From positions 37,223,001-37,287,000 of the forward strand of contig NC_090291.1 of NCBI RefSeq assembly GCF_037392515.1: 64,000 bases of DNA, written 5' to 3'. The position numbers and the translations under genes were made by a program. Positions 11,850-22,700 of this stretch are shown here, one piece after another. The DNA comes from Haliotis asinina (lineage: Eukaryota > Mollusca > Gastropoda > Lepetellida > Haliotidae). The notes under the pieces were generated by a model. It worked only from the letters and a program-made list of their open reading frames with translations. It made no database searches and was not told the DNA's origin. The first letter of the stretch is position 1, and each line of letters starts with the position of its first letter.

Positions 11850-11985
11850 TTGTTTGCTGTTTAATGGCACTAAAGCAATATTCCTGCTATATGGCGGCAC
11901 AATCCAGTGACTGACATCATGAGCATCAATCTTTGCAACTGGCATACGATGACATGTATCAATCAAGTCGAGCCTGAGCATCTGA
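11850..11985 (-). mobile_element. SINE family B, partial
   Basis: Carries the family words AGCAATATTCCTGCTATATG, AATCCAGTGACTGACATCAT and GAGCATCAATCTTTGCAACT. Strand is given so that the CACTC tail is the 3' end. Diverged and lacking its outer end. Confidence 0.7.
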
Positions 11986-12294
11986 CATGCAATGGTTCAT
12001 GAAGAGAAATTGTAGCACGAATCATCACAGCTCTTTTCAAAATAATCCACTCTTTTGGTCACTGATGGAATTAAGCTCATCACATTTGAAGGTGGCATAA
12101 CAAACACTGTGTCTGTCATGCCTATCCAATGTTTGCCATGATGTCTGTACCTGGTATCACTGTTCGGTCCAGTCCAAATCTTATCTGAAATGACAGCAGA
12201 AAGATATTGATTCATGAATGACTTGAAAAATAAGATTACCCACATATCATAATCTGTCAGTGAGTCAGTGAGTATGTGCATGCACGTGTGTGCG

Positions 12295-12402
12295 TGCTAG
12301 TGAGTTGGGTTTTATCCTGCTTTTAGCAATACTCCAGTGATATCACGGCCTTTGGCATGACAAGCAAACACTTTAACTACCAGGCTACCCCGTGCCCATT
12401 AA
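12295..12402 (-). mobile_element. SINE family A, internally deleted
   Basis: Tail-side sequence GTGAGTTGGGTTTTATCCTG and the 5' tRNA-like side (CACTTTAACTACCAGGCTAC) are joined with the middle missing. Confidence 0.7.
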
Positions 12403-12464
12403 TCACTGATGTCAGGAAAACAAATATTCTTTTCTATTGTTCACTGTTTTCTATTGTCGCTCAA

Positions 12465-12662
12465 CTGACACTTCGTCACTGAGTGATAGTTCCTGTCAGT
12501 GAAGGCAGACTAAATCACTGTGAGAGTTTCTGTCACTCAACCAAAACCAAGTAACTAAGAGACAGTTCCTGTCCAAAAGAGTGACTGAGTCACCGAGAGA
12601 CAGTTCCTGTCACCATACAGACTCAGTCACTGAGAGACAGTTCCTGTCCCAAAGAAAGACAT
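12465..12662. repeat. Minisatellite, about 45-bp unit
   Basis: Four to five degenerate units containing GTCACTGAGAGACAGTTCCT and GTC. Confidence 0.8.
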
Positions 12663-12819
12663 AATTATCATTACTGGAAAGACATTGAGCTGTGTCCATT
12701 AGTGAAATAGCTGTTGCTTCTGCAACAGTGAGATACAGACAGGCCAACTATCAATATTCTTATTATGTTTTACAGATTAAGATAGAAATGCAGCAGAGAG
12801 GGTCCGGGTGATCCTGGCA

Positions 12820-13860
12820 CAGTCAAGACATAAAGCTCATTATCAGCTCAAGGCCCTCGTCCCCCTCGACATGCAGCCCAGATAGCGAATGGGGGTTCTC
12901 CCGGGAGATGCTGCTTAGTCGAACCCACCAAGAACTTTCCAAGGGGATATGAAGGCTCCTTAACAATGCAGCCTTCTGCATTACCGAGAATGTCAGAGGG
13001 GCTGTGTTCCTGGTGGAGAACCAGGGCACTATCCAGATTTGTGCCAAGAGTTCAAGGAGGTAGAAGTACCCAACTAAGAGCACCATGAACAATGGGGAGC
13101 CTGACATCAGAGCAACAGTGTATTTGGGATGCAAGTGAGACATTTCAAAGGCAAGGTCTGCATATTTATCATGCATTTCCTGAATTCTTGCCAATCACAT
13201 TGCTGTCAAAAGGGACTGAAGATTCAATGGTATAAATAAATTCATTGGCTTTATCATGAAGGACAAGGTAGCGTTTGTTGGCAGGAATTTTTCTGAGGCT
13301 GTATTTGGGCCTATTCCATAGAAGCTTAAAACTGTCATTCTCCATGACGCCCTGGACATGTTCAGGGTCGTACCATGGATGGACCACGGAGTCAAAGCCA
13401 CAGGCATTGCAGAGACAGTAGTAAAAACAGTGAGCTGTTTCTTCAGATATGCTGTTTGTGCCAAGGGAGGCATCCACCGACAAGGTTTTGGACAGTCTCT
13501 GTGAATTCATTGCAAGACGACATTTCATATTGACATTTTCTTTAAGAAATACATTCAGACTATTGTGAGTGGGAAGTGAGCAGCTAAAAGGAAGCCCTCA
13601 GTTTCACATTTCTGACCAGCCGACTTCATCCAGGCCAAGGAGGGGGTTGGATTGCTGTTATGTTCCACACACTGCAAGTACACACGATGCAATTGCTTCT
13701 TAGCTTCTCCATAAAGGACCAACCCTGAGCACACTTGGTGAAGAACTTCACCTAGTTTACTCCCATTGCTGTACCATCCAGCAGTAGATCGCCATCAACA
13801 AAATCAACCTCAAATTTCAGATTGTGTCCAACAACCTTGGCACGCTTAAATAGCTGTGGA
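12820..13860 (-). pseudogene. LINE (non-LTR retrotransposon), decayed reverse-transcriptase C-terminal tail
   Basis: Reading the minus strand from 13860 down, broken frames match the C-terminal tail of a widespread animal LINE reverse-transcriptase group: WMKSAGQKCETEGFLLAA near 13640-13590, then KCRL at 13520 (first part of a CRxC zinc knuckle), NACGF followed by WYDPEHVQGVMENDSFKLLW, then KRYLVLHDKA and SSVPFDSNVI, and finally KYADLAFEMSHLHPKYTVAL near 13150-13080. Family members read roughly ETEGFLxAAQDQ, ENxxVKILWD, DIVxHDK, VPxDxNV and KYxxLxxExxxLW in this order. At least one stop after the AAH region and a frame change near 13195 break it; the second knuckle cysteines are not intact. 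The assignment is from recalled motifs. Part of it (13530-13690) is repeated at 47620-47790. Confidence 0.65.
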
Positions 13861-14844
13861 ATTCCTTGCTTTCATTATGAGTCACCAAAGGATAATCCAT
13901 TAAATAAATATGTGCAAAAGTATTATTATTATTACTGTGGAAGTACACAGTGTCTACATAAAAACAAAACAAAAGAATGTTTCTTACAAAATTCATCAAT
14001 CAACTTTATTACTCCCATCCACCTGTGTTATAACTCTCATAACGCTACCTTGGAGTTTGAACCTGTCTCAGTGGGGGTGAGCATAAACATTCTTATTAAA
14101 TATTCCACAAGCAACAAAAGGGGCACAGCCTCATAATGGTCGGATTGTAAAGGAGGTATTGATGTAGGCTGATAAGACAGCTGCATAGGTACGTTATGAA
14201 AGGTACAGGATAAGGCATTGATCGGTATAGCACATATCTGTACTTATTGACAGTGTACTGTATGGTGGTCAACAGCTGGCAGGTTGTTGTGTAATGCCAA
14301 TCCTGCAGCTGTTGCTGAAAGGCTGCAAAACATCACTGTTTGACTGAGACACACTGTTTTACATGGAAAACTAACATTGAGGAGGATCTGGAGGGGGTGA
14401 GGTCGGGTGGGGGTTAGGGGTGGTGTTTGGGTCGGTAATGCACGTCAGAGCACACATAAACCTTCTTCTCGAATTGTTTTTCCCTGAACAGCATTTCCCC
14501 CTAACTTTTGGACTTCATGACATATGTGCAAACCCTTCTCCACTCCATCCCTCCTCCTGAATCTGCCCCAGAGCACAAGATGAATACTCCCCATTGTTGA
14601 TCACAAGATGACTAATTTCCATATGCTGATTATTCATATCAGAATCTCCCAGACTATAGTGTAAAGTTTCCTATCTCATGCCTAATCATTGTGGCTTAGT
14701 GTCTTCCTTTAAATCACACTGTCTGAAGAATATCCTATTCAAGTCATGATCTTAACGATCTCTCACACAAATATTACTGGTTACAGTTTCCCCATCTCTG
14801 TACTGGTGGTTGTACAGTGTCCCATTTGTGGCATGGTGGTCAGA
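13861..14844. other. Non-coding, nothing recognised
   Basis: Includes a G-rich stretch at about 14385-14430 and otherwise ordinary sequence; no exon or known element identified. Confidence 0.45.
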
Positions 14845-15021
14845 GTGAGCGAGTGAGTGATTGACTTGGGTTTATGCTTGCTTTTAGCAATAGTCCATGA
14901 ATATAAGGGCAGGGGACACCACAAATGGACTTCACACATTGTACCCATGTGGGGAGTCAAACCAAGGTCTTTGGCATGACAAATGAATGCTTTAACCACC
15001 AGGCTATTTCACACCCCCATT
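14845..15021 (-). mobile_element. SINE family A
   Basis: Nearly full copy: GAGTGAGTGATTGACTTGGG tail side, TGTACCCATGTGGGGAGTCA and TGCTTTAACCACCAGGCTAT at the tRNA-like side. Confidence 0.85.
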
Positions 15022-15530
15022 GTGGCTATAGTTTCCCATCTGTCATGGTGGTGATAGAGACTCCCATCTGTCATGGTGGTGATAGAGTCTCCCATCTGTC
15101 ATGGTGGTGATAGAGACTCTCATCTGTCATGGTGGTGATAGAGTCTCCCATCTGTCATGGTGGTTGTAGTGTCTCCCATCTGTCATGTTGGTAATAGAGA
15201 CTCCCATCTGTTATGGTTATAGAGTCTCCATCTGTCATGGTGGCTGTAGTCTCCTATCTGTCATGGTGTTATAAAGTCTTCCATCTGTCATGGTGGTTGT
15301 AGAGTCTCCCATCTGTCATGGTGGTTGTAGAGTCTCCCATCTGTTATGGTGGTGATAGAGTCTCCCATCTGTTATGGTGGTGATAGAGTCTCCCATTAGT
15401 CATGGTGGTTATATTCTCCCATCTGTCATGCTGGTTATAGAGTCTCTTGTCTGTCATGGTGGTTACAGAGTCTCTTGTCTGTCATAGTGGTTACAGAGTC
15501 TCTCGTCTGTCATGATTGCTAAACAGTAAT
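15022..15530. repeat. Minisatellite, 28-bp unit
   Basis: About 18 units of CATCTGTCATGGTGGTGATA followed by GAGTCTCC. It starts exactly at the 5' edge of a SINE-A copy; variants with GGTTGTAG and GGTTACAG cluster, suggesting step-wise amplification. Confidence 0.92.
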
Positions 15531-15857
15531 CTGACCTAGGAATTAGCTACCCTAGAAATCAACTTGTTTTGTTTTTGCTAAGGCAACAAGTGAGTCAATG
15601 AGCAATATAAATGTACAAGGTCAACATCTGTTTTCTTTCACAGGTTACCGGCATTATACTCATGATTAAATCTATATATATCAAATTGCAAAGTTTACAC
15701 CACTCAATGTTTTTCTGTATAAATATTACAGCATGTGTATATAATCTGAGAATATTGTATACAACACGAACTGTGAAAAAGTGAATATGAAAAAAATAAT
15801 TCAGAAAAGTTTGTGTACTGTATAGCATCCCCGAATCCCCAGCTTTGATCCTGAGGC
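15531..15857. other. Non-coding, nothing recognised
   Basis: AT-rich spacer without a supportable feature. Confidence 0.45.
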
Positions 15858-16018
15858 AGTAGGGTAGCACAGTGGTTGAGGTGTTTGCTCGTCATACCGG
15901 AGATCCTGGGTTCGATTCCCCACATAGGTACACTTTGTTGAGCCCCTTTCTGGTGTCCCCCGATGTGAATTGCTAAAACATTGCCAAAAGCTGCATAAAA
16001 GCTCAATTCACTCACTTA
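15858..16018 (+). mobile_element. SINE family A, well preserved
   Basis: tRNA-like head GTAGCACAGTGGTTGAGGTG, B-box-like TGGGTTCGATTCCCCACATA, body CCCCTTTCTGGTGTCCCCCG, end AATTCACTCACTT. The A-box and B-box-like words indicate an RNA polymerase III internal promoter derived from a tRNA. Confidence 0.88.
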
Positions 16019-16837
16019 AAGCAGAGAAATATTTAACAAACTCAATCGTATGTGTATTTGCTAGACATTAGTTTGTTGAAGTCAGATATACATGGCTAAA
16101 TATCTCAACAAGGAGACAAAAATCAAATTGTCAAGAGCATGTATATACCGTAGCATAAACAATTTTGAAGATCTGCCTTTTTTCACCATTACATGGAAAT
16201 CTAAAAAAAGACAATCAAAAGCACTATATACCAAATAAATTTTGACTCTGATCCTCAGTACAATAATGTAAGCAACGAGTTAGCAAGATGAATATGTGCT
16301 AAATTAAATATGTGTCTTCTGGAGGCAAGAACTGACACATACTGAAATAAAATGTGACTCTGTTGACAAAATGATCCTGCACTGCAGCTCATGTATAGAG
16401 CACCTGACGGTTGTTATGCATGTCCCAGGAGCAGTGAACCTGACTAACATGACAAATTCCAACATGTCTGGATACACCTGCCTTGCTTTATATCAATGCA
16501 AGCTCAGGGTTTTTCAACGTTTTATCAATTTTTAAACTCATTGAGTACATTACATTAAATTTGTACATCATACATAATTTGAGTCACCCCAATAGTCAAA
16601 GGTACATCTTTCTGAAACTTATTAGAAAAAAATCATAGTGGATTATCATTCCTTGATTAATTTGAAAAATATCATCTCTGTTTTATTAATATGCTTCGGT
16701 ATTTTTCGACCAGTCATGTCCCAGAACATGGGGACTGGGGTGTGTATAGAATGACTTGGCCATCTGTCATAAGGTCCACACTCTAGGAATTAATACACAG
16801 TGTCCCTTCACCTACATCATGTCCTCAAACTTGTGAT
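16019..16837. other. Non-coding, nothing recognised
   Basis: No exon, RNA gene or repeat could be supported. Confidence 0.45.
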
Positions 16838-17300
16838 GACAGGCTGTAACTTTAACACAGATCTGTTACAGGGTAAGGGTGTCCCAGTCAACTTCAACAC
16901 AGATCTGCTACGGGTAAGGGTGTCCCAGTTAACTTCAACCGAGATCTGTTACAGGGTTAGGGTGTCCCAGATAACTTCAACATAGATCTGTTACAGGATT
17001 AGGGTGTACCAGTTAACTTCAACAGAGATCTGTTACAGGGTTAGGGTGTCCAAGTTAACTTCAACAGAGATCTGTTACGGGGTTAGGGTGTCCCATTAAC
17101 TTCAACAGAGATCTGTTCCAGGGTTAGGGTGTCCAAGTTAACTTCAACAGAGATCTGTTACGGGGTTAGGGTGTCCCATTAACTTCAACAGAGATCTGTT
17201 ACAGGGTTAGGGTGTCCCATGAACTTCAACAGAGATCTGTTACGGGGTAAGGGTGTCCCAGTTAACCTCAACACAGTTCTGATTGAAGGTAAGGGTGCCC
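16838..17300. repeat. Minisatellite, about 42-bp unit
   Basis: Ten to eleven units containing AACTTCAACAGAGATCTGTT followed by ACAGGGTTAGGGTGTCCCAG. The AGATCT is conserved in nearly all units. Confidence 0.93.
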
Positions 17301-17534
17301 AGGGTAACAACTTCCTGTTTATTGCATAGAGTCACATCTTGATGTAGATTCTTACACCACTGGTTTTTAGTTTGATAAATTTACACTGAAACATTGCTCT
17401 GTGCAAGAAATTATCGTTTTTAGCTTTATAACGGCGTAAGGATCTACACTGGAGAAGTTGTTATGCATAAAGTCTTATTGCTCCAATACTGAGCAATGAT
17501 GGTAGCTCCATTGTTGTACAACTTTTCATATATA

Positions 17535-17684
17535 CTGAGGGGAAAAAATAAGGCATCATATGAAAGCACATGAGTTCCCTTCATTTTTTCCATTTTTTTT
17601 CACAAGCTTTTTGAATCGCATAGAACAGGAAAAAAATGAAGGAACACTAGCCCTTTCAAGTGATCCCTTATTTTTTTCCCTCAG
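17535..17684. mobile_element. MITE copy 3, best preserved
   Basis: 150 bp between TA-rich flanks. Terminal inverted repeats: CTGAGGGGAAAAAATAAGGC with ATCATATGAAAG on the left, and CTTTCAAGTGATCCCTTATT with TTTTTCCCTCAG on the right. The TATA flanks fit a TA target, as used by Tc1/mariner relatives. No coding capacity. Confidence 0.85.
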
Positions 17685-17984
17685 TATATTTCAACAACTG
17701 AAATGTCCATAAAAGAAGCAATGTGAGCTGGTTGTGAACCCAATACACATACCAGTTATAGAAGGCATAAATCCAATTTGGTCCCTGCATATTTCTGGTC
17801 GTTATTGCCCTGTAACTGGGAAGGTTAATCAACTATCAGTGATTGCAGCAACACACCTGACACTATGTCTACATGTTACTTACATACATACAGCTTCACA
17901 AAGACAGATGGTATGTGACATACAAAAACATGTACCTGAGCTCTACGCATGTAGTTTGAGACATTTCTGTGTGTTTGTTGTTCA

Positions 17985-18152
17985 ACAATGCAGTCTGCAA
18001 GCAGGAGACCTGTGTCAGTCTTCTATCAAGTAGGAGACCTGAGTCAGTCCTCTATCAAGCAGGAGACCTGGGTCAGTCCTCTGTCAAAAAGGAGACCTGT
18101 GTCAGTCCTCTATCAAGCAGGAGACCTGGGTCAGTCCTCTATCAAGCATACA
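17985..18152. repeat. Minisatellite, 30-bp unit
   Basis: Five to six units of AGGAGACCTGGGTCAGTCCT followed by CTATCAAGC. Confidence 0.92.
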
Positions 18153-19474
18153 TCATGGTGACTTGGCCACAAAGTTACAAAGAGGTTCAGATTCTGATTC
18201 CGCTGTTGTGTTGTTTATGACTATGTGACACTCATGATTTAGGAGAGTGTGTGGTGAAGACTGGCATCACTTTGAGGCTTCACCACATTCAGTATTTGAA
18301 ATAATCGCCAGACCTGAGACCCAGCGACGGTTGTTATCATATTGAACACCAAAGGAAACGCAAGCTTTGAGAAAAATGAAATCTCATGAAAGTAAGCATT
18401 TAACTCACACCTTCAGCTGTATACTGGTGATACCAAGCAATGACAGTGATGCTAAAGAAGTCTCATAAAACCCATATGCAGTAGTTGATATGCTGAGGTC
18501 ACTGAAGGCTTTTTTACAGATATATTAACTATGGTAAATTCACTGCAGACAATCCAAAGGGACATGTCACAAGTGTTGCATCTAAGGAAAGCAAAAAGAA
18601 CAAATATGAATAACATTGATCATATAGAAAATTGTGTGAGCACCTAGATATGAGACAGCAATTGTGCCGACATCTGTCTCGAGCCTGACGTCACAAGATG
18701 AATGTACATCTGTTTACACCCACCCACCTTTGATTGTGTAGTATAAAAAACTGGATTTTTTAAACATTTATCTCTACAATTTTATGTAGTTGATCTGTTA
18801 AAAGGTGAAATATCTGTTAAAGTAAGTTTGGTAGGGAGATAGGAAACATAATATAAAGACTTTACTGAGGAGAGATTAGTGAAGAAATGAGCAATGCAGA
18901 CTTTTTCAATGTCCAAAGGGACTTCTTTGGAACAATCCACAGCCTTATGCAAATTACTGTGTGATGATATTGTATTACAAAGGACAGATTTTAAATGCCC
19001 ATTTAGAAATTAGACAGAGCTTCATTATAAATGATAGCTGACGTAAAAAATAATAACTTTCATGCTGAAACTATGTAAGGATGTAGCTACCATGGAGTCT
19101 CACTCTCACTATAAAAAGAAACAGGTAGTAGGGGTTGTCTCAAAGCAAACCCAGGACAGGTGTAGCAGATGATGGTTGGGATCGGGCTCAGGGATAGAGA
19201 TATCAGCTAAGATATGATAATATCTTTGGGAAATTGAACTGTGGAAGTACATGGCATGTCAAAACGATTTACAAATAATATATAGTCCTGTCGATCTTCC
19301 AGTGGTCATGATACCTTTATACTACGAGACATTTACTATGATGCAATATATGGCAAATGTTCTCTGTGACGTTTCAATTATCAATTTCACAAAAGTCGTA
19401 TGGAATATGCCGAAATATGTATAATATAGCCCAAATTATTGTCAACAAAATGCGAAATTTCGTCTTTAAAGTTA
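18153..19474. other. Region downstream of WWOX, no gene recognised
   Basis: Should hold the WWOX 3' untranslated region on the minus strand, but no canonical polyadenylation signal was picked out by eye. Confidence 0.4.
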
Positions 19475-19738
19475 TCAAACAAAAAGAACACCTTCCCCAT
19501 GATAAAAACAAACGTGAGCCAACACCCACCTATCTTCCTGAGTTTGACTCTGTGTTGAACCTCCCACTGTCCTGGCTGCTAACATCTTTGCACTTATCTC
19601 CCACAATGCCCGGCCAAGTTTGTCATCACACGAGGCAGCGGAGGGCATGCACCTGCAGCAGTTGTTGAAGTACATCCCTCCCAGCCCCTCCAGGTCAAGA
19701 GACACAGCACAGTATACTGTAGTGGATGCTCCCTGTTG
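19475..19738 (-). CDS. WWOX: WWOX exon 8 (last)
   Basis: 264 bp including TGA. Encodes [28 protein letters not shown] and a C-terminal extension rich in Thr, Gln and Val that I do not recognise from other WWOX proteins. Confidence 0.93.
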   Translation of the reverse strand, partial: QQGASTTVYCAVSLDLEGLGGMYFNNCCRCMPSAASCDDKLGRALWEISAKMLAARTVGGSTQSQTQEDRWVLAHVCFYHGEGVLFV

Positions 19739-22700
19739 CTGAACACACAACATAGATTATGAACTGTTTGAGAGGCATTCTGGAAGGTGTGAGCAATAAG
19801 AATGACAAGTCTTTATGGATGATGAACTTCCTTATTGTATATTCTACCATTAATCAAGAAAATACTAGATTCTGATTCGTTGTTAGGGAAAAACGGGAGG
19901 CATCAATTCTGAACTGACACTTGTCTGATTTTAAGGCTGCTTCACTGCGCATGAACAAATGTTATTGCGAGAATTACATCCGTTTGACCCCAATGATGGC
20001 GGATCATTGAACACCATGGATTTTGATGCGGCATTGGAATTTTCCACATTGGCAATTCTAAAGTTTGGGATTGAAAATGCATCTGATTCCACTGAGTATA
20101 TATACAATGCTGCTGCACTACTTCAGCTTCACCACCAACATGACTAATATCAACATAACACACTTGATGTGATAAAACATTTATTAAAACTCAAAACATA
20201 CACTTATATGGTTTTTCCTCCACAATTATTAGGGAACCTAACTATCATATTACCTTCTATTATAAAAATATTCAAATTCAATTAAAATACACACACCCAA
20301 ACATAAACAAACAATTAATATCTAACACATAAATCAGAAAGCCTTGTAAAAAAACATCCCTATCTACACAAAATGTGCAGCAACGTTAGTAAACATTTAT
20401 CTACCTGGTAAATGGTATATTTGTTTCCGTTTAGAATGCAAAATTTGCAATATAATGGTCTGGCGAAAAAATATATTCATGCCTTTCATATTCCATTTTT
20501 TATGCCCCAATACATGTGAAAAATTGAGCCGCCAGAATTCTGCTCTCCACTGTTTTGTTGGTACACTTTGTAAAAAACCACATTCCCGTCCCCAATGATA
20601 AAAACGATGTTCCAAGGAATCCAAAGCAGTGTTGGAAATAACCACTAGTCCAGTACCAGGATGCTAGCTAAAACTTTCCCAGGCTAGCAGAAATAGCATC
20701 ACTGTAGCCCATTTTTGCTAGTGTAAATTTTCAGCCTGTAAAAAATTCTCTTCATACCCTTTTTTCATTAATAATTTCCTAATTCTTTTCATATTTTTTT
20801 GTTCTGCTTTCAAGCTGACAATTCTGAGCTTATTGAAACTACATGATTCTGATATCCTTACCCATTTCTAAGATGTTTGAAACTTTGATGTTTAACTTTA
20901 AACTTTAGGAAATAAATAATAAATGACTACATTTGAAAGTTTTGTATCATTATTTAGTTTGGTTAGTAAATTTTCATTTGGGCTAGTAATTCTTAAAACT
21001 TCCTAGCCCGATGTGCTAGTGATCCCGAAAAATTATTTCATACACTGATCCAAAATTAGTCACATGTACACTAAACAGCACTGTAAGCCTTTCGTAGCAT
21101 GCTGGGGTGGAGGCACATATGGGAAATCATGACAAACACTCGCTGGTCACAGAAATCAAAAGTGTTTGATAAGTTACAGGTCGTGGTCGATCGGAAAAGG
21201 ATCTAGTCTTTGATTCTGCAGGGTTCAGATTCGACAATCAGTCAAGTATTGTCCACTGTCACTTCACATTTCAACCATTCACAAAATGTAAACACTGGCT
21301 TGTCCACCACTTCAAACTGTCTACTTCCAAGAACATATGCAGGTCAGACACTACATGTTCGGGTCCAGTTTAAATTTAGTCACCATCGGTTCAATAAAAC
21401 ATGCTTCTGATTTTCAAACATTAGGTTTATCTGCTTAACAGTGCCATTTCGGTGTAGTTACTTGTGTCGCTTTCAAGCATGAGGTGGTGAAATGAGTACA
21501 GCAGGATATATACAGTCAGGTCACGTTAGTCGAGACACCAATAATCTGATTCCCAAGAAATCTGAACGGTAGCTGCAACCAATCTTGTTTACTATGTAAA
21601 CTCATTATCTGTTGATTCAGTAATCTTGAGCTTCATTCTCAGGATCTGGACGATAATTAGCAGTCACAGATTAGCTAATTACACTTGTTTATGCTTCATC
21701 AATCTGGTAGTATGTAAGAAAAGGTTGGATAATCCCCTTATCTTGTATGCACCATTGATTAGAGGTGATCTTCAATTGAAAACTTCAATGGTTATTGATA
21801 AGTGAGGTGACACTTCTGAGTTGAACTTGAATTAATATCCAATGTTATGCATACAAACTGTAATAAAGTTATTTGATACATGCACAGGTATATGTTCTTA
21901 AGTCCTTGTCGTGGTATGTCAAAGGGAAGTAACTCTATTCTTGTGGGATACATAATGGTTCGTTTCAGTTGTCTGTATGTTTCACTATCCGAACGATTTT
22001 GATGATAAACGGAAGTGTTCCAATTTACGTGGCCTGACTGTACAGGGTGCATATTAATCCTTTTTTTCTCCATCCATTGTCTTTGCTAGCAGTCATGTGC
22101 CCTACATATATCCTGCTATACTCATTCACCCTCAAGAACTTGAAAACAGAGTAAGTATCTGTACCAAAACTATTGTACAGAAGGATCATCCAAAAAGATT
22201 TGTCATTTTCAACACAGACAATGGTGTAAGAAAGATTTGTTTGTCATTATTGCTGCACTTAGCAATATTCCAGCTACATGGCATCATCCGATAAATAGTA
22301 AAGTCTGAACCAGACAATCCAGTGGTTAATATAATGAGCATCGATCTATGCAATCAAGATAAAATGTAATGCTTCCACCACAACAAAGAGCTTGATCAAC
22401 TTATCCAGTTAGTCATAACATGTAATGTTTAGGATTACAATTTCTCTTACATCCATGTGGGGAATGGAATGAGGATCTTAGGCATGACAAGCGAATGCAA
22501 ACACACTGTAAAACAAATGGCTAAATAGAAACATGAATGTGACTTACCATAGACTTTGTGAATGGTCTGACTAGTGTGAAGAGAAGCCTATAGAACCACC
22601 AGTGTCTGGCTAGGCTTGTGGACATCATATTGCCAGGGTGCAGTGAGTTACATGTTACGCCTCGCACAGCCAGCCGGGAATTCAGTTCATTGGAGAACAA

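Noticed and set aside
16838-17300. Interstitial telomere repeat
   Set aside because: The telomere-like word occurs once per 42-bp unit, not as pure TTAGGG tandem.
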